Shown piece by piece: positions 44,339 to 53,676 of a stretch of 64,000 nt of DNA (the stretch's first letter is position 1; each line of letters starts with the position of its first letter). A model generated the notes under the pieces. The model was not told the DNA's origin. It was given only the letters and a program-made list of their open reading frames with translations, and made no database searches. The DNA comes from JBBEAM01 sp942491105. Its GTDB lineage: Bacteria; Pseudomonadota; Alphaproteobacteria; Kiloniellales; DSM-21159. Position numbers and translations under genes: made by a program. The stretch lies in assembly GCA_942491105.1 (NCBI GenBank), contig CALNZX010000001.1, positions 310,001-374,000 on the forward strand, given 5' to 3'.

Positions 44339-46630
44339 CTATGCTCCTGCCATCTCGCCCGGGGCCGGGAAGATCAGACGGACGATGGCGCCGCCGCCTT
44401 CGCGGTCTCCGAGCGCCAGATCGCCGCCGTGATCTTCCATGATTTTCTTCACGATCGCGAGCCCGAGCCCGGTCCCCCGCTCGCGCGTCGTGACATAGGG
44501 CTCGGTCAGGCGGTGACGTTCCGCCTTGGGTAAGCCTTTGCCGTTGTCCGATACCTCGGCCAGAATGTCGCCCTGCTCGCTATAGATGCGCAAGGTTACC
44601 TTTCCCGCCGGCGCCGCAGCGCCTTCGATTTCGTGGCGGCCCTCGATGGAATCGGCCGCGTTCTGCAGCAGATTGGTCAAGGCCCGCCCAACCTGAGCCT
44701 CGTCGCAGGACAAAATCATCGGCGTCTGGGGAAGTTCCAGAGCGTAGCTGATTTCGCCGCGCGCCTGCTGCTGCAGCTGGATCGCGTGCGTCGCGAGCTG
44801 CCGCAGATCCCGCTCCTCCATCTTGGGGGTCGGCATCCGCGCGAAGTTCGAGAATTCATCGACCATGGCGCGGATGTCGCCGACCTGGCGAATGATGGTA
44901 TCGGTGCAGACCTCGAAAGCTTCGCGATCCTCGGTAATGCGCGGCAGGTATTTGCGGCGCAGCCGTTCGGCGGAAAGCTGAATCGGGGTGAGCGGATTTT
45001 TGATTTCGTGGGCGATGCGCCGCGCGACGTCCGCCCAGGCGGCTTTCCGCTGGGCCGAAATCAGCTCGGTGACGTCGTCGAAGGTCACGACGTAGCCGAT
45101 GATCGCCGCCCCGCTCTTTTCCGCGGTCACTCGGACCAACAACATGGCCTGGGTGCCATCCTGCCGGGCCAAGCCGACTTGCTGTTGATGTACACGGAAA
45201 GGCCGCGCCCGCGCCGCATCGACAAGATCGGCCATCTCCGGCGCGACCTGCCCAATGTGCTGGCCGCGCAGCTTCTGCTCGCTGATCGACAGCAGGCCGC
45301 AGGCGGAACGGTTCGGCAAGGTGATCTTTCCGGCCTGATCGAGGCCGATAACACCCGCCGAAACCCCGCCGAGCACGGCCTGGATGAAGCGATGGCGTTC
45401 CTCGATCTGCTGATTGGCGGCCAGCAAGGCCGACTGCTGATGCTGCAGCTCCTCGGTCATCCGGTTGAAACTGCGCGACAGCGCGCCGAGCTCGTCGGAA
45501 TCGTCCTGGACGTCCACCCGCGCTTCGAGGTTGCCCTTGCCGACCTGCTCGGCCGCCGTGATCAGGCTGCCGATCGGGCGCGTGAGCTGGGTCGCGAAAG
45601 CCAGGCCGACCCAGACCGCCGCGAAGAGCAGCAGCAGCGCCACCACGATAAAGACCAAGGCGAATGAGGTGATCATGCCCGAGCGCTGCTCCTCGATCGC
45701 CTCGTAAAGCTGAACGGCGTCCGCGGTGCGATCCATATGCGCGAGCACGCGCGGATCGATCAGGCGGCCGACATAGAGGAAGGCATTCGGCAAGGAGTCG
45801 AGCTTGACCAGGGCGCGCACCCGGTCTTCGGTCGGCGCGGTCAGGATCACGACCTCGCCCAGCTTGGCGCGCTCCAGGGCCCACTCGGGAACCCGTGGGT
45901 CGAAGTTCATCAGCAGCGAGAAGTCGGCCCTGGCCAGAATGCGCCCGCTATCGTCGAAGATGATCGCCTCGGTCAGGGCGCGCAGCGCCGCTTGCGTCGA
46001 GACGAATTGGTTGAAGCGTTGCGGATTGAACTGTAGCTGCCCGGCCTCGCGGTTCACGTCCTGCGCCATGGCGACGATGTCGGCGTTGATGGTGTTGCGG
46101 TGTTCCTCGAGATAGGCCTGGGCGACGACGAGGGATTCCTTGACCGCGGTGCTGACTCGTTCGTTGAACCAGCCCTGAAGGCCGAAGTCGAAGAGGATCA
46201 CCGAGAAGGCCGCGACGACGATGGTGGGTATCACCGCGACGATTGCGAAGAGGCCGGTGATGCGTGCGTGCAGGCGGGCACCGGCGACGCCGCGCTTGCG
46301 CGCCACCCAGAACACCACCAGACGGCGCGCGACCAGGGCGCCGAGACCGAGCAACAGCACCAAGTCGAGATTCAGGAGCAGCAGGATGTACTTGGGTGTG
46401 CCGGCGCGCGGCAAATAGCCCGTCATCGCCGCGAAGGTGGCGCTACCGGAAAGAATCGCCGCGGCCAGCAGGGTCAGCGCCAAGCGCCGTTCTAGATGAA
46501 CCCGTTGTGCCCAGCGGTAAAAACGCCGATAGGCGCTCTCTTCGCCGTTTCCTTGCGGCGTGCCATCAGCAGCGTCGCGAGCGCCGGGAAGGACCTCGTG
46601 GCCGGTCGTGGGTTCGGCTTGCGCTGACAA
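44339..46630 (-). CDS. ntrY: Nitrogen-regulation sensor kinase NtrY
   Basis: 763 residues. Membrane segments near 50-70, 80-105, 125-150 and 325-350 enclose a periplasmic sensor region; a HAMP domain, a PAS domain and a kinase core with R-R-I-A-H-E-I-K-N-P-L and G-T-G-L-G-L-A follow. The start used is TTG at 46630, with a weak ribosome site. It lies 54 bases after ntrC and 5 bases before ntrX, in the order ntrB-ntrC-ntrY-ntrX. Confidence 0.95.
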   Translation of the reverse strand: MSAQAEPTTGHEVLPGARDAADGTPQGNGEESAYRRFYRWAQRVHLERRLALTLLAAAILSGSATFAAMTGYLPRAGTPKYILLLLNLDLVLLLGLGALVARRLVVFWVARKRGVAGARLHARITGLFAIVAVIPTIVVAAFSVILFDFGLQGWFNERVSTAVKESLVVAQAYLEEHRNTINADIVAMAQDVNREAGQLQFNPQRFNQFVSTQAALRALTEAIIFDDSGRILARADFSLLMNFDPRVPEWALERAKLGEVVILTAPTEDRVRALVKLDSLPNAFLYVGRLIDPRVLAHMDRTADAVQLYEAIEEQRSGMITSFALVFIVVALLLLFAAVWVGLAFATQLTRPIGSLITAAEQVGKGNLEARVDVQDDSDELGALSRSFNRMTEELQHQQSALLAANQQIEERHRFIQAVLGGVSAGVIGLDQAGKITLPNRSACGLLSISEQKLRGQHIGQVAPEMADLVDAARARPFRVHQQQVGLARQDGTQAMLLVRVTAEKSGAAIIGYVVTFDDVTELISAQRKAAWADVARRIAHEIKNPLTPIQLSAERLRRKYLPRITEDREAFEVCTDTIIRQVGDIRAMVDEFSNFARMPTPKMEERDLRQLATHAIQLQQQARGEISYALELPQTPMILSCDEAQVGRALTNLLQNAADSIEGRHEIEGAAAPAGKVTLRIYSEQGDILAEVSDNGKGLPKAERHRLTEPYVTTRERGTGLGLAIVKKIMEDHGGDLALGDREGGGAIVRLIFPAPGEMAGA

Positions 46631-46658
46631 CGGGTGACACTCTCGGTTTGATTAATTT

Positions 46659-46674
46659 ATCGCAGTGTTGCGAT
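46659..46674. promoter_or_regulatory. Inverted repeat between ntrC and ntrY
   Basis: Perfect 6-base arms ATCGCA/TGCGAT with a 4-base spacer in the 54-base gap. There is no T tract, so it is not a normal terminator. It may be a protein site or an mRNA hairpin that adjusts ntrYX expression relative to ntrBC. Confidence 0.35.
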
Positions 46675-46684
46675 TCGGCCACAG

Positions 46685-48124
46685 CTATTTATTGCCGCGT
46701 AAGAGGTCGATGTCTAGCTCGCGAATTTTCTTTCTGAGGGTATTCCGGTTGAGGCCGAGGAGTTTGGCCGCTTTTAGCTGATTGCCGCGGGTCGCGTTGA
46801 GCGACAGTTCGATCAGGGGCCGCTCGATTTCGTGCAGCACCCGGTCGTAAAGACCCGGCGCGGGCAGGCCGTCGTCGTGGGCGGCGAAATAGCTGCGCAG
46901 CTGCCGCTCGACGGCTTCCGCGAGAGAATCCGAGTCCGCCGCGGGCGACTCTGGCGCGGGAGTCGCGTCAGACAGTTCGGCCCGGATGACATCGGCGCCG
47001 ATCACTTCCTGGCTATAGAGCGCCGTGAGGCGGCGCACCAGGTTCTCCAGCTCGCGCACATTGCCCGGCCAGCGATAGCCGCGCAGCAAGGCCATGGCCT
47101 CGGGTGAAACCGCCTTCGTCGGCAGGCCCTGCGTCTCGGCTTGGGAGAGGAAGTGGCGGACCAGCTCGGGGATATCCTCGGCACGCTCGCGCAGCGGCGG
47201 CAGGCGCAGGGGCACGACGTTCAGACGATAGAAGAGATCTTCCCGGAACAGACCCTGGCGCACCATTTGCCGGAGGTCGCGGTGAGTCGCGGCAATGGTG
47301 CGCACATCGGCGCGGATCGGCGTGCGGCCGCCGACCCTGGTGTACTCCCCTTCCTGCAGGACCCGCAGCAAGCGGGTCTGCGCTTCCAGCGGCATGTCGC
47401 CGATCTCGTCGAGGAAGAGCGTGCCTCCGGAAGCCTGCTCGAAGCGCCCTGCGTAGCGCTCCGCCGCACCGGTGAAGGCCCCCTTCTCATGGCCAAAGAG
47501 TTCGCTTTCGATCAGCTCCTTGGGAATCGCCGCCATGTTGAGGGCGATGAAGGGCGCGGCGCGGCGCTTGCCATAGTCGTGCAGGGCCTTGGCCACCAGC
47601 TCCTTTCCCGTGCCGGACTCGCCGAAGATGGTGACGGTCAGATCCGTAGCCATCAGGCGGGCCAGCACCCGGTAAATTTCCTGCATGGCCGGCGAGCGGC
47701 CGATCAGCGGCAGTTGCTCTCCCGGCTGCTCCTCGGCCCGTTCTGGCAGGCTGCCTTGTTCGGGATTGAGCGCCCGCGCCACTACCTGAATCAGCTCACG
47801 CAGATCGAAGGGTTTCGGCAGGTACTCGAAGGCGCCCCGCTCGGTCGCCTTGACGGCGGTCAGCAAGGTGTTCTGGGCCGACATGACGATGATGCGCAGC
47901 TGCGGGCGGAGCTTCTTGATCCGGGGTATCAAATCGAGGCCGCTTTCATCCGGCATCACCACATCGGTGATCACCAGGTCGCCGCCCCCGTCCTCGATCC
48001 AGCGCCACAGGCTCGCGGCATTGCCGGTCGTGCGCACGTCGTAACCCTCGCGGCCGAGCGCCTGCGCCAGCACCGTGCGTATGGCACGGTCATCGTCCGC
48101 GACGAGGATGGTCTCGCCACTCAT
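46685..48124 (-). CDS. ntrC: Nitrogen-regulation response regulator NtrC
   Basis: 479 residues: receiver with D54 (V-I-T-D-V-V-M-P), sigma54-activating AAA+ domain with Walker A G-E-S-G-T-G-K-E and an intact G-A-F-T-G-A loop, and a C-terminal Fis-type helix-turn-helix. It activates nitrogen-assimilation promoters when phosphorylated by NtrB. Its ATG overlaps the ntrB stop by 4 bases. Confidence 0.98.
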   Translation of the reverse strand: MSGETILVADDDRAIRTVLAQALGREGYDVRTTGNAASLWRWIEDGGGDLVITDVVMPDESGLDLIPRIKKLRPQLRIIVMSAQNTLLTAVKATERGAFEYLPKPFDLRELIQVVARALNPEQGSLPERAEEQPGEQLPLIGRSPAMQEIYRVLARLMATDLTVTIFGESGTGKELVAKALHDYGKRRAAPFIALNMAAIPKELIESELFGHEKGAFTGAAERYAGRFEQASGGTLFLDEIGDMPLEAQTRLLRVLQEGEYTRVGGRTPIRADVRTIAATHRDLRQMVRQGLFREDLFYRLNVVPLRLPPLRERAEDIPELVRHFLSQAETQGLPTKAVSPEAMALLRGYRWPGNVRELENLVRRLTALYSQEVIGADVIRAELSDATPAPESPAADSDSLAEAVERQLRSYFAAHDDGLPAPGLYDRVLHEIERPLIELSLNATRGNQLKAAKLLGLNRNTLRKKIRELDIDLLRGNK

Positions 48125-49257
48125 GCCGTTCGATTCTGACTGGCGACGTCGAGATCCTTGGGAACGGTCGGCAGCATGAGACGAAAGACCGTGCGCTTGG
48201 GCTCGCTGTCGAATTCGACGATCCCGCCGTGGTCGCCGATGATCTTCGCCACCAGCGCCAAGCCGAGCCCCTTGCCCGAGGGCTTGGAGGTGACGAAGGG
48301 ATCGAAGAGATGCGGCTTCAGGTCCTCGGGAATCCCTGGACCGCTATCGCGAATCGTGACCAGCAGAGGCAGGTCGACACGGCTATTGCTGGCCGGCAGC
48401 GCCATGCGCACGCCTTGCTGGAAGCGAGTGGAAATCTCGATCTCGCCTTCCTTGCCTCCGAGGGCTTCGGCGGCGTTCTTGATCAGATTCAACAGTGCCT
48501 GGATCAAGAGATCGCGGTTGCCGTAGACCGGCGGCAGGGAGGGATCGTAGGACTCGATGAAGCGCACACTCGGCCCGAACGCCGGTTGCGTCATCTTGCG
48601 GACGTGCTCCAGCACCTCGTGAATATTGACCGCGCTGCGCGCGATCGGCCGATCGTCGGCGAACATCTCCATGCGGTCGACCAAGGCGACGATGCGATCC
48701 GCCTCTTCGCAGATCAGGTGCGTCAGTTCGGCCCCGGATTCGTCCTGGGCGCTTTCCAGAAGCTGGGCGGCGCCGCGGATACCGGCCAGCGGGTTTTTCA
48801 CCTCGTGGGCTAGCATGGCACCCATGGCAATGACCGAACGCGCGGCCCCACGATGGGTCAAGTGGTGGTTCATCTTGCGCGCGATCGACATCTCGCGCAG
48901 GGAGACCACGATGCTGCCGGGTTCCTCGGAAATCGCGGCGGCGTCGACGGTCACCAGGCGCGACCCGATCTTCGGGGTTTCCAGTGAAACGTTGTACTCG
49001 GTGACACTGTTGGCGCCGGATCGGATGTGCTCGAGCAGCGAAAACACCGTGGAGTCCTTGGGCAGGATTTCGTCCAAGGCCTGTCCCAGCAGAACCGAGG
49101 CGCTGGCGCCGAGGAACTGTTCGGCGGCCGAGTTGACGTAGGTGACCCGATTGTCCGCGTCGAGCGCCAGGACCGGCTCGCCGAGCGCGTTCAGCACGCA
49201 AGCGGGATCGTTGGCACGCACGCCGGGCGGCTGGCGAAGGGTGGCGATATCGCTCAT
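48121..49257 (-). CDS. ntrB: Nitrogen-regulation sensor kinase NtrB
   Basis: 378 residues: an N-terminal PAS domain, kinase core with M-L-A-H-E-V-K-N-P-L-A-G-I-R-G-A-A-Q-L, ATPase motifs D-S-G-P-G-I-P and G-K-G-L-G-L-A. Cytosolic. It phosphorylates or dephosphorylates NtrC under PII control. Overlaps dusB by 4 bases upstream and ntrC by 4 bases downstream. Confidence 0.98.
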   Translation of the reverse strand: MSDIATLRQPPGVRANDPACVLNALGEPVLALDADNRVTYVNSAAEQFLGASASVLLGQALDEILPKDSTVFSLLEHIRSGANSVTEYNVSLETPKIGSRLVTVDAAAISEEPGSIVVSLREMSIARKMNHHLTHRGAARSVIAMGAMLAHEVKNPLAGIRGAAQLLESAQDESGAELTHLICEEADRIVALVDRMEMFADDRPIARSAVNIHEVLEHVRKMTQPAFGPSVRFIESYDPSLPPVYGNRDLLIQALLNLIKNAAEALGGKEGEIEISTRFQQGVRMALPASNSRVDLPLLVTIRDSGPGIPEDLKPHLFDPFVTSKPSGKGLGLALVAKIIGDHGGIVEFDSEPKRTVFRLMLPTVPKDLDVASQNRTA

Positions 49258-50258
49258 GCCGCCGCCTCGCAGGCCGCGGTTGCACCCTCTTCGCGCGCAA
49301 AGGCTTCGCGCAGCAGCCCTACGACCTGCTGGGGTTCGCGTTCCCGGTTTAGGGTTTCACGCAGGCGGGCGCTGTCGCGCAGGCCCTTGGTGTACCAGCC
49401 AAGATGCTTGCGGGCGATGCGCACGCCCTGGTCCCGGCCATAGTGTTCCAGCAGGGATTCGTAATGCTCGAGCAGCAGGGCGAGCTGTTGCGCCAAGGCT
49501 GGCGGCGCGGGCCAGCGACGTTCGCGCAGATAGGTCGCCGCTTGGGAGAGGAACCAGGGGCGACCGCAGGCGCCGCGCCCGATCATCACGCCATCCGCGC
49601 CGCTCTGCTCCAGGGCCGCGTCGATATCCTGCGGGCCTTCGATATCGCCATTGACGATCACCGGCAGGCGCGTTGCCAGCTTGGTGGCCCGGACAGCTCG
49701 CCAGTCCGCCTGCCCCTTATAGAACTGGCAGCGGGTGCGGCCATGCACGGTCAGTAACTGAATACCCGCATCCTCGGCGATCTTGGCAAGGCGCGGCGCG
49801 TTCAGGCTGCTGTCGTCCCAGCCCAGGCGCATCTTCATGGTCACCGGCAGGTCGACCGCCTTGACCACGGCCTCCATGATTCGCCCGGCCAGCCCCTCCT
49901 CGCGCATCAGGGCGGAGCCGGCATGCTTGGTAACGATCTTCTTCACGGGACAGCCGAAGTTGATGTCGATGATCGCCGCGCCCCGGTCGGCGTTGAGGCG
50001 CGCCGCCTCGGCCATCACCTCCGGGTCGCAGCCCGCGAGCTGCACCGCCATGGGAAATTCCTCGGCGCAGTTGGTCGACATCTTCAAGGAATCCCGCGTC
50101 TGGCGCACCATCGCCTGGCTGGCGATCATCTCGGAGACGACGAGACCCGCGCCCAGCCCTTTGACCAGGCGGCGAAACGGCAGATCCGTGACTCCCGACA
50201 TGGGAGCCAGAATCACGGGATCGCGCAGTAACAAGGGGCCGATTGAAATGCTCATCAA
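49254..50258 (-). CDS. dusB: tRNA-dihydrouridine synthase (NifR3/DusB)
   Basis: 334 residues, FMN-binding TIM barrel. The N-terminal A-P-M-S-G-V-T-D-L-P-F-R segment and catalytic C103 in I-N-F-G-C-P-V-K-K are visible, followed by the K-H-A-G-S-A-L-M motif. It reduces uridines in the tRNA D-loop. It is the first gene of the dusB-ntrB-ntrC operon, the classic nifR3-ntrBC arrangement. A 121-base gap to the divergent ispDF must carry both promoters. Confidence 0.96.
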   Translation of the reverse strand: MMSISIGPLLLRDPVILAPMSGVTDLPFRRLVKGLGAGLVVSEMIASQAMVRQTRDSLKMSTNCAEEFPMAVQLAGCDPEVMAEAARLNADRGAAIIDINFGCPVKKIVTKHAGSALMREEGLAGRIMEAVVKAVDLPVTMKMRLGWDDSSLNAPRLAKIAEDAGIQLLTVHGRTRCQFYKGQADWRAVRATKLATRLPVIVNGDIEGPQDIDAALEQSGADGVMIGRGACGRPWFLSQAATYLRERRWPAPPALAQQLALLLEHYESLLEHYGRDQGVRIARKHLGWYTKGLRDSARLRETLNREREPQQVVGLLREAFAREEGATAACEAAA

Positions 50259-50379
50259 ATAGGCACTTTCGTATCTTGCCTAAAAACTAGCCTGTTCTAG
50301 CGCCGTGTGTCCCGGAAGGAAAGCAAGAAGCGCGACAATGCCGCTTGGACTCGGCGGACAGGCGCTTTAGCTTCGCGCC

Positions 50380-51549
50380 ATGGTTCAGCAGGCCCCCACC
50401 ATAGCTTTGATTGTCGCCGCCGGGCGTGGCAGCCGCCTGAGCGGGGAACTGCCGAAACAGTACCTGCCGTTGGGGGGGCAGCCGGTGCTGCGCCGCAGTA
50501 TCGAGGCTTTCCAGCGGCATCCTGCCGTGCAGGCCGTGCGCGTCGTCATCCATCCCGACGATCGGGCGCTCTATGACGCGGCTGTCGACGGCTTGGACCT
50601 GCTTGCGCCGGTTGCCGGCGGCAGCGAACGTCAGGACTCCGTCCGGCAAGGACTGGAAAGTCTGGAAGCCTTGGCGCCGGCGCGGGTGCTGATTCATGAC
50701 GCGGCGCGCCCCTTCGCGTCCAAGGATTTGATTTCGCGGGTTCTCGCGGCCCTCGACACCCACGCCGCCGCCCTGCCCGCCTTGGCCGTGACCGACAGTC
50801 TGAAACGCAGCGACGGCAGGCTGGTTCTGGGCAGCCAGGACCGGGATGGCCTGGTGCGGGCGCAGACGCCGCAAGGCTTTTGGTTTGCCGATATTCTGGC
50901 GGCGCACCGGGCCGCCGCCGGGCAAAGCCTGACCGACGACGCCGCGGTGGCCGAAGCCGCGGGGCTCCCAGTCGCTCTGGTCGAGGGTACGCCAGAAAAC
51001 GAGAAGATCACGTCACGGGAAGACCTGGCGGCCGCCGAGCTGCGCTTTTCCGCGGCCCGGGAAACACGCGTCGGCCAGGGTTTCGACGTACATCGCTTCG
51101 GGAAGGGAAACAGCGTCACGCTCTGCGGCGTGGAGATTCCCCATGACCGGGGCCTGCTCGGGCATTCCGATGCCGATGTGGCCTTGCACGCGCTGACCGA
51201 CGCGATACTGGGGGCGCTGGCCGCCGGGGATATCGGCAGTCACTTTCCGCCCTCCGATCCGCAGTGGCGGGGCGCCGCCTCGCGACTCTTTCTCGCCTAT
51301 GCCGGGGAGCTCGTCGCGGCGCGTGGCGGGCAGATTCGGCATCTCGATCTGACCGTCATTTGCGAAGCTCCGAAGATCGGACCGCGGAGAGAAAAAATGC
51401 GCGCTTCTGTCGCGGCGATACTGGACCTCGATCTCGACCGGGTCGCGGTCAAGGCGACCACCTCGGAGGGCCTCGGCTTCACGGGGCGCGGCGAAGGTAT
51501 CGCCGCCCAGGCCGTGGCCACGCTTTCCCTCCCGAAGTCTAAGCCATGA
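50380..51549 (+). CDS. ispDF: Bifunctional IspD/IspF of the MEP pathway
   Basis: 389 residues, a fusion of 2-C-methyl-D-erythritol 4-phosphate cytidylyltransferase (about 1-225; A-A-G-R-G-S-R-L...P-K-Q-Y at the N-terminus, H-D-A-A-R-P-F in the middle) and 2-C-methyl-D-erythritol 2,4-cyclodiphosphate synthase (from about 230; metal site D236-x-H238 and G-H-S-D-A-D-V). The fusion is common in Alphaproteobacteria and Campylobacterota. It makes two non-consecutive steps of isoprenoid precursor synthesis. Overlaps pgpA by 4 bases. Confidence 0.98.
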   Translation: MVQQAPTIALIVAAGRGSRLSGELPKQYLPLGGQPVLRRSIEAFQRHPAVQAVRVVIHPDDRALYDAAVDGLDLLAPVAGGSERQDSVRQGLESLEALAPARVLIHDAARPFASKDLISRVLAALDTHAAALPALAVTDSLKRSDGRLVLGSQDRDGLVRAQTPQGFWFADILAAHRAAAGQSLTDDAAVAEAAGLPVALVEGTPENEKITSREDLAAAELRFSAARETRVGQGFDVHRFGKGNSVTLCGVEIPHDRGLLGHSDADVALHALTDAILGALAAGDIGSHFPPSDPQWRGAASRLFLAYAGELVAARGGQIRHLDLTVICEAPKIGPRREKMRASVAAILDLDLDRVAVKATTSEGLGFTGRGEGIAAQAVATLSLPKSKP

Positions 51550-52013
51550 GAGTGCAATCGAAACTGGCGGCAATACTCGCAACCTGGTTTGGCGCCGGCC
51601 TGCTGCCCAAGGCGCCCGGCACCTGGGGCTCCCTGGCCGCCCTGCCCTGCGGCCTGGCGCTGACCTGGCTGGGAGGGCCCTGGCTGCTGCTCGGCGGCGC
51701 CGTGGCGGTATTTTTCTTAGGGATCTGGGCCGGCGGACGTTATGCGAAGGATCGCGGCCTCGAGGACCCAGGCGTGGTGGTGATCGACGAGGTTGCCGGA
51801 CTCTGGATCGCCTTGCTGCCCGCGCTGCTCGATCCGCTGCTAGCCGCACTGGCGTTTCTCGCCTTCCGCCTCTTCGATATCCTCAAGCCCTGGCCGATCA
51901 ACTTGCTCGACCGGGAACTTAAAGGCGGCTTAGGCATTATGGCCGACGATGTCCTGGCCGGAATCTACGCGACACTGGTCGTCTGGGCGGTAGCGGAGTG
52001 GGTTGTTTTTTGA
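51546..52013 (+). CDS. pgpA: Phosphatidylglycerophosphatase A
   Basis: 155 residues, membrane-embedded with three to four hydrophobic segments. The hallmarks G-A-G-L-L-P-K-A-P-G-T-W-G-S, V-V-I-D-E-V-A-G and F-R-L-F-D-I-L-K-P-W-P-I identify PgpA. It dephosphorylates phosphatidylglycerol phosphate in the inner membrane. The ATG lies in an ATGA overlap with ispDF, and the stop shares one base with the next start. Confidence 0.96.
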   Translation: MRVQSKLAAILATWFGAGLLPKAPGTWGSLAALPCGLALTWLGGPWLLLGGAVAVFFLGIWAGGRYAKDRGLEDPGVVVIDEVAGLWIALLPALLDPLLAALAFLAFRLFDILKPWPINLLDRELKGGLGIMADDVLAGIYATLVVWAVAEWVVF

Positions 52014-52504
52014 TGTTTTCCAATGATTTGGTCGATGTTTCCGAGAAACTGCTCGAATCATACCGTCGAGCTGGCAAGAAGATCGTAACGGCGGAAAGCT
52101 GCACCGGCGGCTTGATCGCGGCGCTGCTGACCGAGATTGCCGGCTCCTCCGACGTGGTCGAACGCGGCTTCGTCACCTATAGCAACGAAGCCAAGCAGGA
52201 GCTTCTGGGCGTGCCCGCGGCAACGCTCGAAGCTCACGGCGCCGTCTCGGGGGAGACCGCCGAGGCCATGGCCGAAGGCGCCCTGCGGAACTCCCGTGCC
52301 GATGTCGCGGTCTCGGTCACCGGGATTGCCGGTCCCGGCGGTGCAACGCCGGGTAAGCCGGTCGGGTTGGTCTACTTCGGGCTGGCCCGCAGCGGCGGCC
52401 GCTGCGAGACGCTGCGGCAGGTGTTCAGCGGAGATCGCAGCGCCGTTCGCGCGGCGGCGGTCGCGGAAGGCTTGGCCTTGCTGGCGAAGGCTGTCGACTC
52501 TTGA
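52013..52504 (+). CDS. CinA-family protein, nicotinamide-nucleotide amidohydrolase (PncC type)
   Basis: 163 residues, the stand-alone C-terminal CinA domain: T-A-E-S-C-T-G-G-L-I, S-G-E-T-A-E-A-M-A-E-G and T-G-I-A-G-P-G-G-A. Such proteins deamidate nicotinamide mononucleotide in NAD recycling. The N-terminal nucleotide-binding half of full CinA is absent, as in E. coli PncC. The ATG at 52013 shares its A with the pgpA stop. Confidence 0.93.
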   Translation: MFSNDLVDVSEKLLESYRRAGKKIVTAESCTGGLIAALLTEIAGSSDVVERGFVTYSNEAKQELLGVPAATLEAHGAVSGETAEAMAEGALRNSRADVAVSVTGIAGPGGATPGKPVGLVYFGLARSGGRCETLRQVFSGDRSAVRAAAVAEGLALLAKAVDS

Positions 52505-53238
52505 GCGTTCCCGAGGTGCCGCTATCGCGCTGGCTGCCCTTCGGCTTCTGGAAGCTTCTCCTCCTCTTGGCGCTGATCATCGGGCTGTCGCTGCTGATCG
52601 TTCCCTCTGTCTTCGTACTAGCCTCGCGGATGCTGGGTGCCAGCGAATCCGCGCCTCTTGCCGCAATCGCCGCCGCCATGCTGGCGCAGAGCGCCGTGAT
52701 GTTCGGCGTTCTCTACGTGCTCGCCCTGCGTATCTGGGGAGTCACCTGGTGGCAGCTTGGCGCACGGCCCGCGGAATCCATCTGGTACTTCCGGGCCATC
52801 CTGCTCGCCCTCGTCGCGCTGCTGTTGGTCGCGCTGGTCACCGTCTCGATGGAGAGCCTGCTCGGCCAGCCTTTGGAGAACCCGCAGGTCGAGATGCTCG
52901 CGCCAGGCGGCAGTTCCTTGCCGGCGGCGGTCATGATGCTGGTGCTGGTCGCCGGATTGGCGCCGATGGTCGAGGAACTGCTGTTTCGCGGCTTGCTCTA
53001 CCGTTGGATCGGCGAGCGCTTTGGGATCTGGCCCGCGCTCATCGTCTCTTCCCTGATATTCTCCTGCCTGCACGGTATCGCGCTACTGATTCCGCCGCTT
53101 TTCGTGGTCGGCTGCCTGTTAGCCTGGCTCTACGAGAAAAGCGGCTCGATCTGGCCCTGCATGGTGATGCATGGAGTTTTCAACGGGCTGATGCTGCTCG
53201 GGCTCTATGGCGGCATGGCCGCCGGCGCCGCCTCCTAG
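52501..53238 (+). CDS. CPBP-family intramembrane glutamic endopeptidase
   Basis: 245 residues with about six to seven membrane segments. The Abi/CAAX-protease motifs are present: E158-E159-x3-R163-G, H191 in C-L-H-G-I and H224-x3-N228 in M-H-G-V-F-N. The physiological substrate is unknown. It starts with TTG overlapping the cinA stop (TTGA) and ends two bases before the stop of a convergent gene. Confidence 0.88.
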   Translation: MSVPEVPLSRWLPFGFWKLLLLLALIIGLSLLIVPSVFVLASRMLGASESAPLAAIAAAMLAQSAVMFGVLYVLALRIWGVTWWQLGARPAESIWYFRAILLALVALLLVALVTVSMESLLGQPLENPQVEMLAPGGSSLPAAVMMLVLVAGLAPMVEELLFRGLLYRWIGERFGIWPALIVSSLIFSCLHGIALLIPPLFVVGCLLAWLYEKSGSIWPCMVMHGVFNGLMLLGLYGGMAAGAAS

Positions 53239-53239
53239 G

Positions 53240-53671
53240 CTAGCTGTAAAGCTGCTCGGCGCGACTCTCGAAGGCGCGGACCATGCGCTTGACCGCCTCG
53301 TTGAAGAACGGCTGGATCACGCGCTGCAGGAAGCGTGACTTGAACTCGAAGTCGACAAAGAAATCGACCAGACAGCCCTCCGGATGTTCCCTGAAAATCC
53401 AATGGTTTTCCAGGTACTTGAACGGGCCCTCGATATAGCGGACGTCGATCCGCTTGCCCGCGGGATCCAGGCGAACCCGGCTGGTGAAGCGTTCCCGGAT
53501 CATCTTGTAGCCGATCATCAGGTCGGCGACGATCAGGGCCTCGCTGCTCTCGCGTATCCGCGCGCCGACGCACCAGGGTAAGAATTCAGGATAGTGGCCG
53601 ACGTCGGCCACCAGGTCGTACATCTGCTGAGGCGTGAAGGGAACGGTGCGTTCTTCGGCGTGAGTCGGCAT
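53240..53671 (-). CDS. Coq10/RatA-like START-domain protein
   Basis: 143 residues. V-P-F-T-P-Q-Q-M-Y-D-L-V-A-D-V at the N-terminus and Y-P-E-F-L-P-W-C, with V-D-F-F-V-D-F-E-F-K-S in the middle, are the signature of the polyketide-cyclase/START family that includes mitochondrial Coq10. These bind ubiquinone and help its use in respiration; the E. coli relative RatA has also been described as a ribosome-association toxin. Located 5 bases after a small membrane-protein gene. Confidence 0.92.
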   Translation of the reverse strand: MPTHAEERTVPFTPQQMYDLVADVGHYPEFLPWCVGARIRESSEALIVADLMIGYKMIRERFTSRVRLDPAGKRIDVRYIEGPFKYLENHWIFREHPEGCLVDFFVDFEFKSRFLQRVIQPFFNEAVKRMVRAFESRAEQLYS

Positions 53672-53676
53672 TCAGG

